Of a stretch of 64,000 bases of DNA, positions 10,609 to 22,935 are shown in pieces. The notes beneath the pieces were generated by a model. That model saw only the letters and a list, made by a program, of their open reading frames with translations, did not search any database and had not been told where the DNA came from. How positions within the stretch are numbered: the stretch's first letter is position 1; each line of letters opens with the position of its first letter. Where the stretch lies: NCBI GenBank assembly GCA_040285825.1, contig JAUPSS010000004.1:5773658-5837657 (forward strand), in the 5' to 3' direction. The position numbers and the translations under genes are program-made. This stretch comes from Eukaryota sp. TZLM1-RC (lineage: Eukaryota; Metamonada: BaSk clade).

Positions 10609-11130
10609 TTTTTTTTGGTGATTTGAATAATCCTGTATTGTGATAATCTAATAATTGTTTATTTAATTGCTTTAATTTCATTACTTTTTGATAATTTTCT
10701 AAATAAAACAATATTGTTTCAGTTTTGTTTCAAATTAATCATCTTTTAGTTTTCTTCAATGAAAATAGCTAGCTTCAACCCACAAGTGACTCTTCAACGT
10801 TGGCACCTTCACAAAGTTTCTCAATTTACAACCTTGTTTTGGCTAAAAGTACAATTACAGTGGGATTTGGTGCTTTGCTCAAGAATCTCTCCCTCAAATC
10901 ATAGGTCCTGATAGGTACAAGATACCTATTACTGATATTAGGTACTTTAAACTTATAATAGAGAGAACTTTTGTGGGTTTTTCTTCGGAACAGCTTTATG
11001 ATTCAACATGTCATTCTTAATTAATTCTTAATCAATTATCACCATTAATTAATTACGATAGGTAGGCAACAACGAATCAATGTTTCAGAATCAAATCACA
11101 TTTTCAGATCTTGTGCTCCTCCCACAGCCT
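10609..11130. other. Intergenic, no gene seen
   Basis: This holds the 3' end of RPC82 with an AATAAA at 10702-10707, then AT-rich sequence. I see no open frame or RNA gene. Confidence 0.5.
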
Positions 11131-11630
11131 GTAATTCAGTAAGAACATTTATGGTCTTCTACTCAATGATCAATTTTGTTTGGAAAACGATTCACAGATC
11201 CAAAGTCAAAATTTTTTCTACCTCCAATAAATGCCGTTTTACAAAGATAGCTTCATTTATGAAAATCAAAATTTTCAAAATCTGTACAACAAAAATTTGA
11301 CTTTTTAATTGAGATGATTTCTGAAAAATTTGCTAAGAAATTGTCCCTTGTTCATTGAAAATACGACACAATTCAAAAGAAACTGACAGTGATGTTGATC
11401 TTAAAATATGAGTAAACTGTCCACAGTGACACACTCTAATAAAAAAGAATTTTAAATGTTTTTCAATATCTATATTCTTAATTGATTCTAACTCATTTCT
11501 AAATTGAGTCAAGAAATTCGAAAGTTGGCTTTTGACATCATCAATACTTCCGAGGTAACACTCCAAAACCCGAAAACCAGACTGATCGTAATTGGTAAAA
11601 AAGGCCTTGATGATATTAATAAAAAAATCA
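11131..11630 (-). mobile_element. Non-LTR retrotransposon fragment (D-like)
   Basis: Minus-strand thumb region of a non-LTR element: FRVLECYLGSIDDVKSQL, DIEKHLKFFFIRVCHCGQ and FTHILRSTSLSVSFELCR. After a frame break comes TAFIGGRKNFDFGS. It faces the family A tail that starts at about 11628. Confidence 0.65.
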
Positions 11631-12118
11631 ATTGGTTCGTGTTCATTGAGAACTCTGAAGCTGCTGTTGACTTTGTCTCCTGTAATGTTGCAAATTACAC
11701 TTTGATTCAAAGAAGAAAACTTGATCCTGTAGAGGCTCTTGAATTTAACGCCAAAGAAAAACATAGAAAATAGGACAAAAATATTGGAGAAGGCAATGCT
11801 GATAGAAATAAACCATTTGTTTTTATTGTTTTCCAAATTTCGATAAACGGAAGTCTATCAGTAGAAGCACAAACTTTTTTGAATAACTTCCAAAAAATGG
11901 TTCAAAAAAACAATGAAAAGATTTGAACTTTCTTTATGGTGCTCTCGGATTCAATTTGTGATTATTAATAGATTACCTCGGTTTTTCGACCAAATTAGAG
12001 AAGCTTTAGCTAGACAGCAAGGAGATCAAGATTTTGTGGAGGAAATCTTGGTTCAATCAATTTCGTCCCATTAGTTATAAGTTTATTTTGTTAAATGTGC
12101 AAGATCAATAAATCTAAT
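11628..12118 (+). mobile_element. Non-LTR retrotransposon family A tail
   Basis: Plus-strand C-terminal piece (NSEAAVDFVSCNVAN, RRKLDPVEALEFNAKEKHRK, then ARQQGDQDFVEEILVQ in another frame) with the family A 3' UTR (TCGTCCCATTAGTTAT). It is immediately followed by a second tail in the same direction. Confidence 0.75.
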
Positions 12119-12455
12119 ATTTAAGAAGCTAAGGCTGATAGGGATAGACAACTTGCGTTTATTTCTTTCCTATTTTCGATAAACGGAAGACTATCAGTAG
12201 AAGCAGGAACTGTTTTGAATGATGTCCAAAAAATGGTTTAAGAAAAAACAATGAACAAATTTGATATCTTTTTATGGCACTTTTGAATTCAAATTGCCAT
12301 TATTAATAGATTACATCGGTTTTTCAATCGAATTAGCGAAGCTTTAGCTAGACAGCAAGCAGATCAAGACTTTGTAGAGTAAATCTTGTTTCAATGATAT
12401 TCGTCCCATTAGTTATGATTTTAATTTTTCAAGTGTATAAGTTTAATAAAAGTTC
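12119..12455 (+). mobile_element. Non-LTR retrotransposon family A tail, tandem copy
   Basis: A shorter family A tail, abutting the preceding one head-to-tail. The translation includes FSINGRLSVEAGTVLNDVQK and ARQQADQDFVE with stops inside, then the shared 3' UTR. Confidence 0.7.
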
Positions 12456-12464
12456 GAACTTTTA

Positions 12465-12588
12465 TTTATTTATTTTTTGTATTTCTATCAGCATCAGTTT
12501 CTTCAATATCTTTATCATATTTTCTATGTTTTTCTTTTGCTTTAAAATCAAGAGCACTCACAGGATAAAGTTTTCTTCTGTTCTGTTT
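12465..12588 (-). mobile_element. Small inverted family A piece
   Basis: On the minus strand this reads RRKLYPVSALDFKAKEKHRK, then YDKDIEETDADRNT, the K-rich segment after the family A endonuclease. It is joined on its right to a reverse transcriptase fragment of another family. Confidence 0.65.
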
Positions 12589-13575
12589 TTATTCAAAAAC
12601 AAAATTGTTTCCACCACCAATGAAAGGAGCTTCGTTCACATACATTGATGAATTAAAACCAACACCACAAAGTGGAACATCAGAAAAAATACGATTTTGC
12701 AAAATTGATGGATCAACAGACATTAAATAAGCCAAACAATCTGTAATTTTGTTAAATTGTCTACAAAGATTGTACGTTAGGGATGGAGGAAGTGATCGAA
12801 GTAAATGGGTAATTTTTCCAACATAACATATTTTCAAAAGAAAAAACTTGACATGTTTTTCCAATTCAAGGGTCTCAATAACTTCAAGCTCTTTTTTGAT
12901 AGAATCCAAACAGTTATTAAGACTACCAAGTGTCTTTTCCGCAGAACCTAAATAGCAACCAAGAAAACAGAAACTAGTTGAAGAATAATCAATATATGGA
13001 ACTTCAAGGGAATTAATTATTAACTTAACATTTTTTCTAGAAATACAAAAACAGTTTTGAACATTCAACTCAAGACCTATGGATTGGTATAATGTAGCAG
13101 CTTCATTAGCAACTCTATGAATTGTACTTTCTGGACCAAAACGGGAAATGTAATCCATGTAAGCTACCACTTGAAGGTCAGAATTTTCTTCTTTTAATTG
13201 TTTCAAGATTGGGTGAATTGCAAGACAAAAAAAGAAAGGACCTAAAGGGTCTCCTTGTTTAACTCCTGATAAAGAATCAAGATCAAAGGAATTAAAAATT
13301 AAGTCAGACGAATTACTTTAAAACCTATCAAAAAAGGTTTCGAGTTCAGGGAAATTTGATTTGAGTTCTTGAAGTGTTTAATTGTTTAAAGTTTTAATTT
13401 GAGTTTTTTAGCCAAAATTAAAAGCATTTTTAAAAAATTAAAAATGTAATTAGAATAACTAGAATTGAAGAAAACATTTTGAGGAAAGAACAGTAGCAGA
13501 AGCACGATCAAATGTCTTGCTTCCAAATTGATAAGGACTAAAATTCTTTAGCTTTTTTTCCATTTCTATTCAATC
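12589..13575 (-). mobile_element. Non-LTR retrotransposon reverse transcriptase fragment
   Basis: Minus strand, frames broken near 13206 and 13320. It contains SPYQFGSKTFDRASA, then GVKQGDPLGPFFFCLAIHP (motif B) and VVAYMDYISRFGPE, where the catalytic YxDD has become YMDY. The thumb region follows (ELEKHVKFFLLKICYVGKIT) and then APFIGGGNNFVFE. The loss of the second catalytic Asp marks it as dead. Confidence 0.75.
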
Positions 13576-14745
13576 TTCTATTTTGTGTCAGTCAGCATTT
13601 TTGGGTGGAGGCAAGACTTTTGATTATCAATTTTCTCGTAGATTTTTTGAAGATTCTCATTTGTTAGTTCCAAATAGCAGTCATAATTTGAATGAGTTAT
13701 CTCCTGAGCTCGAAAAATTGCTACCACAAGAATGAGCCAAATGTTTTCCCCAATCAATTCAAGAAATTCCGGACTGATCTCTTTTTAATTTGCAGTTTTG
13801 TTGTAAAAAACTTCAAAAATTGTCAAAGATTTTAGAAAGCTTGGATTTTGATCTTGGCTTGGCCAAGAAAAAGAATCCCACTTTTGCAAATCTTTTACAA
13901 GATATGTGTGACAGTACTTCTTCTGCTTTAGTAACAACAATTCCTCAAGTTTATTGTACAATCCTCACTGATTCTGCTTGGACTTTGAATATGAGATTTC
14001 GTTCCTTTATCTGGCCTGATAATTTACATCATAATTGAATTTGTAAATGTTCTCGAAAATTACAATTACTCATTTGTTAAATTGTAAACGTTTTCTTACT
14101 TTTAGAGGCAAGGTTCACGATGCTGTAAGAGATCAATTATATTGTATGTGTAAGTCTCATAGAATTGAATCCTTTTTGGAACCTCTGTTGTCAAATCTGT
14201 TTGATACTGAAGATGATTTTCATAAGAATAATAGAGGTGATGTCATTTGACCTGAATTAGATGGAACTTTCAGCTTATTTTATGTAATGTCTGTTGATCC
14301 TTGTAATGCCTCAAATGAAAGGCTTGTTAATTCTGAAGTTCATAATCCTCTTTCAAATGCTGAAAATTTCAAAATCAAAAAATACAATGAACCTTTGTCC
14401 AAATTGGCCAGTCTACAGCATACAAAATACAATTTGTATCCATTTGTATTTTCCCTTTTTGGTTCACTTGCACCAACTGCTTTACGTTTTTTGGAAGATT
14501 TTGAAATGATTGTAAAGAGAACCACAAACAGAAATTTCCACAGATTGCTTTGGCAAAATAGAATTGTGTTTTCTGTTTTTAAGGGGATGTTGGAGAAGGT
14601 TTCTGATGCTTTGTTTTCTCTTGGATCTCACTATGAGAGAGTTGCATCTAGGGTTTTTGTTTTGGGAGAGATGGATTTTTTAGATGTTGATTGATAGGTT
14701 TTTAATAAATAAATATTATTGAAGAAATCTTCAGCAAATTTATTC
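13576..14745 (+). mobile_element. Non-LTR retrotransposon family B, 3' half
   Basis: Plus strand. Translated blocks are SILCQSAFLGGGK, LFNLQFCCKKLQK, KKNPTFANLLQDMCDSTSSA, VHDAVRDQLYCMCKSHRIES, RGDVI (endonuclease), and an open stretch at 14287-14694 that ends EMDFLDVD. Stops and frameshifts break it in at least four places. Its 3' end is 109 nt from the end of the convergent SCD6 gene. Confidence 0.8.
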
Positions 14746-14853
14746 AACACATGCCTTAGTTGTGAAGACAATACTTGAATTAATACATACACAAAAACAG
14801 TTTAAGACACAATACAAGACAAAAATACAATAGTAATTTATTAAGTATTTCCA

Positions 14854-15580
14854 CTAAATACTACTCAGACCTCTATTACCTCTACCACGACCCCTTCCTC
14901 TCCCTCTGCCCCTTCCCCTTCCCCGTCCACGTCCACGTCCCCTACCTCCACGGTACTTCTTCTCTGGTATGGACAAACTGTCAAAAAAAGAATTAGTAGG
15001 ATTGTATGCAGGTTTAATAGAAGATAGCTTATCATTAGGTTTGTCTTCATCAATATCCATTAAAGAATCAACAAAAGACTTCTTATCAAACCGTTGGTTA
15101 GCAGCAGCCAAATCAAAATCTTCGTCACCGACTGTTTGTTGAGTAATCTGCTCAACATAGGGTCTACGGTACCTACGTTCATTATTGGATTGGGGGACTG
15201 GGTTCTCAACTGGTTCCTTTTTGGTAGATGGAGTAGTGTGGGTTTCATGGGAAATGTCGGGAGCTTCACCAACAGAGACAATGGCAGGGTCACCAAGGAG
15301 AGGAGCTTCCTCTATAACAGTACATTCTTTAATTTGAGTACCGGAAAACACAATGTAGCTGTGTACCTCGTCTGAAGGGGGAATGCATTGAGGACCAGTT
15401 TTGCGTCCTTCAGTTCCGAAGCATTTGACATTCTGAAGTGCAATAGCTTGAACCTTGGGATCAATAGTGTAAAGTTTACCTTCGTAGCGACATTCAGACT
15501 GAAGTAAGAAAGAGGCGAAGGAGCCAAACATTAGATATGATAGAGACAGATTTTCCTATGAACTGATAAGGATTAGCCAT
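14854..15580 (-). CDS. LSM14: Scd6/LSM14 RNP-granule protein
   Basis: Two exons on the minus strand: 15580-15530 and 15498-14854, with a 31-nt intron between them (starts GTTTGG, ends TTCAG). The product is 231 residues. By family knowledge it represses translation and promotes decapping in P-bodies. It has an N-terminal LSm14 domain (residues 1-80: YQFIGKSVSIISN, then SECRYEGKLYTID and the FGTEGR turn). Next come an FDF box (about 143-160, DEDFDLAAANQRFDKKSF) and an FFD box (about 187-193, SFFDSLS). Last is a run of about 13 RG repeats (from about 201). The order is that of the family. The start was chosen because the ATG at 15580 supplies the missing first LSm strand. Without splicing, the domain would be cut. 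Confidence 0.9.
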
Positions 15581-16182
15581 GAGTAGATGCTTAATATCAA
15601 AAAGTTGAAAAAATGGGTAAAAAAATTCTTTTTCCTAGAAATATTTTAACATATTGAATTTCTCAAACCAGGCCTACCATCTTTTATTCCATCGCAAACA
15701 TTTTTCCACTTTCTGTGTTCCTTATTGCGCATTATGCCTCACAACTTTGATTTTCTGATTCAATGATTTTGCATTCAGTCTATTCTTTATTTAACAATTG
15801 TGATCCAGCAATATGTTCACCAACACTTTGTTTTTTAGATGTTTATAATTCTTTAATTGTATTAGATGTATGTGGATGAAGATTTTGTAGAGTAAATCGT
15901 GGTTCAATGAATTTCGTCCCATTAGACACGAGTTTATTTTATTGAGTTCACAAGTTCAATAAATCAAAAGCAACAATTTATGTGTCTCATATACCTTTTT
16001 CACAAATGATTTTTGCGATCCCTACATACAGATGGATTGTTTAATGATCAATCCATAACTCTGTTCCCAAGAACCCCAAAAACGAATTGTATTGTGTTAA
16101 AATGAAGTAAATGTTGCAGTTAAATTATTTGACATATTTAATAAGGTAATTGTATTTTGTTAAATATTATTTATTTCTTAAA
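15581..16182. other. Intergenic with a family A 3' UTR scrap
   Basis: The SCD6 upstream region. At about 15880-15965 it holds an 85-bp plus-strand scrap of a family A tail (GATTTTGTAGAG...TTTCGTCCCATTAG). No gene is seen. Confidence 0.55.
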
Positions 16183-16480
16183 CAAGTTATAAATAAACAT
16201 CTAAATGATCCATCTCACCCATAACGAAACAGCTAGATGCAACTCTCTTATAATGAGATCTGAAAGAATGGAGAGCATCAGAAACCATCCTCAAAATTTC
16301 CTTAGAAACAGAAAACACAATTCTATTTTGGCAAAAGAATCTTTTAAAATTTCTGTTGGTTCTTTGCTTTACAAACATTTCAATACCTTCCACACAACGT
16401 ACAGCGGTGGGAGCAAAGGAACCAAACAGAGACAATGCAAATGAATACAAATTGTATTTTCAGATAATTGCATTGCAAAG
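16183..16480 (-). mobile_element. Non-LTR retrotransposon family B tail
   Basis: Minus-strand family B C-terminus: FALSLFGSFAPTAVRCVEG, then CQNRIVFSVSKEILRMVSDA, ending VMGEMDHLDVYL. Its broken 5' end is about 47 nt before the CCT4 start codon, so it forms part of that gene's upstream region. Confidence 0.75.
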
Positions 16481-16526
16481 AGGTGTCTTACACTTTTATC
16501 TCACCCTTCTTAAATTGAAAACTCAA

Positions 16527-18184
16527 ATGTCTTCCTCACAGACTGTTTGTCAACTTAACATGCATCCTGAACACAGACCAAACAGAAAGATGTCCGCACA
16601 TCTAACATTTTAAGCGCTGTAGCAGTAGCTGATCTTATCCGTACCAGTCTTGGTCCTAGGGGTTTGTGTTCTTATTGTTCTATCTAACGATAGGCATGGA
16701 TAAGATGATTATCGACGCGAAAGAACAGGTTACGATCTCGAATGATGGAGCCACCATCATGTCCAACCTTGAGTTGCAACATCCCGCTGCTCGAATGGTA
16801 TCTTCCATCTTCTTTATTTTCACCCTAGCTTATCGATCTCTCCAAGGCTCAAGATGTTGAAGCTGGTGATGGAACTACTTCTGTTGTGGTACTTGCCGGA
16901 TCTCTCTTGCGGGCGGCCCACCGATTGCTTGAGAAGGGTCTGCATGCGGCCAAAATTTTTGAAGGATTTGGCATCGCATGGCGCAGAGCTACGGAGATCA
17001 TGGAAGACCTGGCCTTACCGGTTGATCTTAATGACCACTCTATCCTGGAACAGAACGCTACCACTTCCCTCTCCTCCAAGGTTGTCTCACATTCTGCAGA
17101 TATTTTAGCTCCTTTGGCTGTCAAAGCGGTCACTAGCGTGGTCGACCCTTCCATTGCTGACAATGTTGATCTTAATAACATTCGTGTTGTTTGTAAGGTT
17201 GGAGGCACTATTGAAGATACTAGACTTGTGGAAGGTCTTGTTTTCCCTCAAGGTGCAATCAGAGCCAGTGGAAGTCCTACTCGAGTTGAGAATGCTAAAA
17301 TTGGTCTCATCCAATTCTGTCTTTCTGCTCCTAAGTCAGACATGGAGTCCACCATTATTGTCTCAGAATATGAACAAATGGATCGTGTTTTGAGAGAAGA
17401 ACGTAAATATGTATTGAGTCTTATTAAAACAATCAAGAAGAGTGGCTGTAACGTTTTGCTTATACAAAAGTCCATTCTCCGTGATGCTGTTGGAGATCTG
17501 GCCTTACATTATTTAGGAAAACTTGGTATCCTTGCTATTAAAGATATTGAGCGATCTGAAATTGATTTCATCTCAAGATCCACTGGTGCTCTCCCTGTTG
17601 CCTCCATAGAAGGATTTACTTCTGATAAGCTTGGACACGCTCAATTGGTTGAACAACTCAGTACACCTGGTGGAAAGATTGTTGAAGTTACTGGTTGTTC
17701 CCTTGCCAAAAACCCCACTATATCTGTTCTTGTCCGTGGTTCGAATAATTTAGTTGTTGCTGAAGCCGAGCGTTCTATTCACGATGCTTTATGTGTTGTA
17801 CGTTCACTTGTTAAGAGAAAGGCTCTCTTGGTTGGTGGGGGTGCAGCTGAAGTAGAATGTGCTCAAAGATTGAACTCGATGGCAAGAACTGAATCTGGTC
17901 TCGTTGGACATTGTCTGCGTGCTTTTGCTGATGCCCTGGAGGTTATTCCTATCACACTTGCTGAGAATGCTGGTCTTAACGCCATTCAAACTTTAACTGC
18001 TTTGAGGAAAGCTCATTCTGATGGACAACGCTTTGCGGGAGTTGATGTTCGTAGAGGCAAGGTATCTGATATGCAAGAGCTTGAAGTTTTACAGCCTTTG
18101 TTGGTTAACACCTCAGCTCTTTCACTTGCTGTTGAATATGTTCGTATGTTGTTAAAAATTGATGATATTGTCTCCTGTCGTTAA
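16527..18184 (+). CDS. CCT4: Chaperonin CCT subunit delta (CCT4)
   Basis: Four exons: 16527-16544, 16577-16661, 16694-16797 and 16829-18184. The three introns are 32, 32 and 31 nt. The first two start GTTTGT and contain TTAAC or CTAAC. The product is 520 residues, normal for the family. By family knowledge it is one of eight subunits of the cytosolic TRiC/CCT ring, which folds actin, tubulin and WD proteins with ATP. Visible signatures are [35 protein letters not shown] (phosphate-binding GDGTT), [16 protein letters not shown] (typical of delta), the hinge [20 protein letters not shown] and the C-terminal LKIDDIV. The first exon has only 6 codons. It was placed because the frame upstream of exon 2 is closed and a GT-AG intron rejoins it. 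An AATAAA lies at 18267. Confidence 0.92.
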
Positions 18185-18654
18185 GGGGATTTCTTTGATG
18201 TAAACTAAGACAATTGTTGTAGAGTTTTTCATTTTATATGTTTAATTTGATTGATAACAATCATTTAATAAAATGCTTTCATGGTTTTTTTCTCAAGATC
18301 AGCAATGAACTCTATGTTTCGATCCCTTTTCCGTTATTCATATAATCACGTTTCTGTAACAACTTTTTCAATATCATGATAATAACTATCATGAAACTTG
18401 ATCAATTAATAAAGTAATTTCATTTAAGTCATCAGATTTTAATAAAGTTTTTGGAATTAAAGTTGTATTGGCGGGAATGTTGGTATATCAGCTATTTGTA
18501 GAACTTGATGATCTTATTCAAGTGAAAAGTGTTGCGTCAGGAAATTGACCTATATCATATCCAAAGTTCAACTCTCCCGTCGATACTATTTTACTAGAAA
18601 TAAATCGAAAGCCATGATTCTGATCTGCTGATTTGGTAGAATTGTATTTACAAA
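18185..18654. other. Intergenic, no gene seen
   Basis: CCT4 3' flank, AT-rich. Nothing recognisable apart from the poly(A) signal at 18267-18272. Confidence 0.5.
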
Positions 18655-18800
18655 ATCATCTATTCTATGTAAAGAAGCATGATTTTCATAAGAATATGAG
18701 GTGACGATATTTTACCTGAATTAGATGGAAGTTTTTGATATAATAAATGTGGTGTCTGTTGATCTTTTCAATGTTTTAATGAGAAGCTAGTTAATTGTGA
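18655..18800 (+). mobile_element. Family B scrap
   Basis: About 145 bp, diverged, matching 14195-14345 of the longer family B copy at the DNA level (HDFHKN, then LPELDGSF and VSVDL in translation). Truncated at both ends. Confidence 0.55.
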
Positions 18801-18884
18801 AGTTCTTAATGCTCTTTCCATACAATTCTGTTTTGCCAAAACATTTTGTCAAAAATTCTTGCTGTAAGTTGTTTTTACTTATTT

Positions 18885-20760
18885 TATTCTAACGAAATTG
18901 TTAAAAACTAAAAATCAATTTCCGCAAACTCCACATCTACCATTGAAAATTTACCTACAGCATTTTCTTCATAAAAACTTTCTAGTAATTACAACCAGCT
19001 AGAAACAAGATCACGCATTCCTTTTAAAGATAGAAAATACAGTTCTGTTTTGCCAAAAGGTTCGGTCAAATATTCTTCAAGTTCTGCTTTTGAAAATAGA
19101 TAAAAATTCGTTTATAAAGGATAACACAGTTTTACCCAAGGTTCCAATCAAAGAAAGAGAAAAATGACACAGAAGGTATTGATTATGCGAGTTGGAATTC
19201 AGATTATTTATTTTTTCTGTGTACTTAATAATTTTCGCTTCTTCGGCTCTTCGTAAAGGTGAATTATAAGATTGTGTCAGTTTTGAATTTGAGCTGTTTG
19301 ATACATCAGTATATCTGACGTCAATAATGAACATTGATCCATCAAGACATGCAACTAACACATCACCGCGGCTATCACCAACAGAATTTCTGTTAGCTTC
19401 AGCAGCCAAATTTGAAAGCAACGGTTCTAATATAGATTGAATCTTGTAGGTTTTAAACATACAATGGAGCTGATCACGGACTGCATCATCCACTGTTGAT
19501 CTCAAAATAATAAATCGATTACAATTATATAAATGGGTTGGAGTGACAGACTTTCCGCACTTACAAATTAAACCATGGGGAAGATTATTAGGCCAAATAA
19601 AAGATCGAAGACGCGTTAGTATAAAAAGCAAGGGTCATCTAGAGACAAACCATAAATTCTTTTTACTTATTTAATTGATCAAGGCGCAGGACTACGACAA
19701 ACATTCAGTAAAAAATTTGCAAAAGCGGGATTTTTTTGTTTGGCCATGTCAAGACGTACTTCATGCTCTAAGCCTTCAAAAATTACCTTTACTTTTTGTT
19801 GAAGCTTTTGTACACAATACTGTAAAGTAACTAAATTTCGTGGAGGAATCTCTTGAACTGAGTCGGTAAAACATTGACACCAAATTTCTGGTGCAATTTT
19901 AGCAACAGCAACATCAAGGTCATACAAATGTTTGGAAAATGATGGATTGAGCAAATGGCTATCTTCAAGGAAACGATCGAGTGGTGGTGGAAACGATTTC
20001 CACCACCAACAAAAGCCGCTTGACAGAGAATTTAAGATTAACTAAAGCCAGCAACACCAAATGGTGAAGATGAGAACAAGTGGGCTCGATTTAGCTCAGG
20101 ATTCACTTCTAAAAGGAAAGCAAAGAAACTTGCACGAAGTTGATTAAATGGTCGGGAGAAATCGATAGACAAAAATGGTGCCGTCGACCTCAATAAGTGA
20201 GTAATTTTTCCTGAAAAGCAAATTTTCAAAATTAAAAATTTGATATTTGTCCCTATTTCTAATTCAACAATTGAATCAAACTCATTATCAAGTTTTTCGG
20301 CAATTTCATCAAGATTTCTAGTTTCTTCAACAACATTTCTTAACCAACAACCTAAAAAACGAAAAGCTTCTTGAGAATATTTGGTAAGGGGAATTTTACA
20401 ATTATTAATTTCAAACTCTTTATATTCATCGCCAATTAATAAACAATTCCAGGGATTCTCCAAAAGTTCAATATCTTCATATTACACAGCACTTTCATTT
20501 GAAGCTTTTTGGACAATAGCAATAGGACCAATAAGGGAAATGTCATCCGTATAACCTACAATTTTTACAGCATATTTTTCTTGAATTGATACCAGGGATT
20601 CTTGAAGTGCAATACAAAATCTCTTCCATTTCTTCAGTAAAATTATTCATACAACGTTGCAAAAACTCATTTCTTGAACGATTATAGGGAATGGGCTTGA
20701 ATTTCTTAGCTATCAGTACTCTACACAAATCATCTGAAAATGGACTAGATCTTTGATGCT
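18885..20760 (-). mobile_element. Non-LTR retrotransposon family D
   Basis: Minus strand, frames broken. Reading 5' to 3': a garbled reverse transcriptase end with VGYTDDISLIG (catalytic YxDD as YTDD) near 20530, the thumb (GTNIKFLILKICFSGKITHL), PEIWCQCFTDSVQEIPPRN, CKCGKSVTPTHLYNC (CxC...HxxxxC), and endonuclease residues RGDVLVACLDGSMFIIDVRY at about 19330-19390. The Pro/Asp core is better preserved than in other copies. It ends KFSMVDVEFAEIDF. A sister tail lies at 31345-31900. Confidence 0.8.
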
Positions 20761-20916
20761 AATAATATTGTGTGAACAATAATTGATTGTTACATTCTGT
20801 TTCAAAAATTCTGCATCACCCCAGATTCAGCGATAAAAAACATGAAAAATTCATTGGGATGAAAAGGCTAATTTATACAATATTTATAAACAGTAATAAA
20901 TTCATTCAACACAAAA

Positions 20917-22592
20917 CTAATTCTTCCTCAACTCGTCATTCAACACCATTTCTGCTTGTAAATCTCTGACCATTGAATAATAACTTCGAATTTGCTGAAT
21001 ACAATCATTTTTCTCATCGACAGCCTGTTCAAGATTGTTTTTGATCTTATCAGCCTTAATTTCAAGAGAACTTGAATGTTCATTGAGATTACCAGAAAGA
21101 GTTGCTAGCTTATCCATTGTTGCTTCTCTGAATGACTTATCTTTGCTCAAAGAAGTTGTTTGTGATTTTAAGTTCCTCATCAGCGATAATTCTCTTTCGA
21201 ATACTTGTTTCTGATCAACCAAAGCATTGTAGCGATCATAGTATCTTCTGGATTCGTCCAATAAAACTGCTAGCGCTTCGAATAACTCTGAAAAACGACG
21301 TTCAAATTGTACCAACTCAGGCCTAATAGGAAATTCATCTTCTTTTCTTTTTAAAATCTCTATATTTTTAGATAAATCCTGCTTCATTGAACTGAGTTTG
21401 TCAACTTTGGCCTGCTCTCTCTTTACTACATCAGTCAAGTTAGTAATTTTCTCAACAATTTCCTGATTTCCAGATTCATTTTCCTTCAATTTGGCGATTT
21501 CTTCCTTTAATTCAGCAACATTTTGTTTTGAATTAGCCTTCAACTCTAAATACTCAGTGGACACGGCTTCTAATTCATCTAATAATGAATTCAGCAAATC
21601 AATATCATCACCCCTTTCAGTTTTTAAGGTCTCAAACTTATCGATTTTCTTTCTAATTTTATTGACTTCTCCCAAGACACCAGTAATTTGAGTTCTTGTT
21701 GATTCAATTTTCTGCTTTGTACCTTCGATTTCCTCTTCAACCTTAGCCTTTTTCCCTAAAACAGCCTCTCTCTTTCTTCGTAGTTGAAGATGACGTGCAT
21801 TTTGAGCTTCTTCTTGACTTGACTTGACTTCCTTCTCATAAGCGGCTTGAGCAGCTTGAACCTCCAATGATTGTTCCTTTAAAGCCTTTTCAATACCACT
21901 GGTGGAAACATTACTGCTTGAAGAGACAGTTTTAAGGATATCAGAGGCCTCAATGTGATCATCTTCTTCCTGGTCGTCGTCGGTCAACAGGAATTTTGGC
22001 ACTTTCTTGGGGGAAATTCCAAATTCAAGCAGAGTCAAAGAGACTTTGTCAGAAAGATCAGTAACTCTGCGACGGAGCTTCTTTGGCTGTCTAAAACAAC
22101 GATTACAAGGCTCTTTGGGAGGTTGCGGTTGGCATTCAGGTTGTGTAACAGGAGAGAGGAGATGAGAGTATTGGTACTCAGCAAAGGAACGGACTCTGGC
22201 AGAAGTGTCAGATCTAAAGGTAATTGCTTGCTTAACAAGCCATTGGACTATAGGAAATATGGCTGGGAGATCGAGACGAGAGACCTGATGAGGTTGAAGT
22301 GGGAAAGGGCACCTCATGATGTGGAGGGCATTGACGATGGATTCAGCAATCTTGCTGTGGTGAAAATGAGAAGGTTAACACACAGTTTTTCCTTTATAGG
22401 AGCATCTTCAACAAAAACGACACTGACATCCACATCAACGTTGGATGCAGCAATACACCATGACATTCCACCAATGATTCTGTCAAAAGCAGTGAGAGAA
22501 GCAATACGAGCACGAAAGTAACCGGCTACAAGTAGAAGATCAATTGTTTCTTGAAGCTTTTCCTCTTGGGAATCATCAGCAAACCAATCCAT
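20917..22592 (-). CDS. CCDC93: CCDC93, Commander/CCC complex coiled-coil subunit
   Basis: Two exons on the minus strand: 22592-22384 and 22354-20917, with a 29-nt intron. The product is 548 residues (animal proteins about 630). By family knowledge it belongs to the CCC part of the Commander complex on endosomes, which works with retriever in recycling membrane proteins. The N-terminal domain is clear: LLVAGYFRARIASLTAFDRI, IGGMSWCIAASNVDVDV, MRCPFPLQPHQV and FPIVQWLVKQAI (residues 17-130). Residues about 210-548 are long heptad coiled coil. An equally long variant splice (shifted 4 nt) would change one residue. It is divergent from the CHY protein across 343 bp. Confidence 0.88.
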
Positions 22593-22935
22593 TGAATATA
22601 AGCGAAGAAGGTTGCAAAATAAGTAAAAGAAAAGATGTTGACTATGTATTCTCTTTAATCAGCAAAATTCAATTTTACAAACACTAAAAACCATAAACTT
22701 GACAACTGTGAAAGATAATGTAGAGCTAAAGCACAATCATTGTGAGGACTGTTCAGTAGTTTATCCTTCTCTTCGTTGAACAAGACTTTTTATCCTAGTT
22801 TTTTACAAAAATTGACCTGTGTGTATCGTGCAAAAAACAATGATACATTAAAGACAAAATCAACAAAGGATGAGATTGATTGAAAAGATAAGGATGAGGT
22901 CAAAATGGAAATAAAAATTCATTTTACATTCCACA
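22593..22935. promoter_or_regulatory. Divergent promoter region, CCDC93 / CHY protein
   Basis: 343 bp between two divergent start codons. AT-rich, no other gene. It must hold the upstream control of both genes. No element can be named with confidence. Confidence 0.45.
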
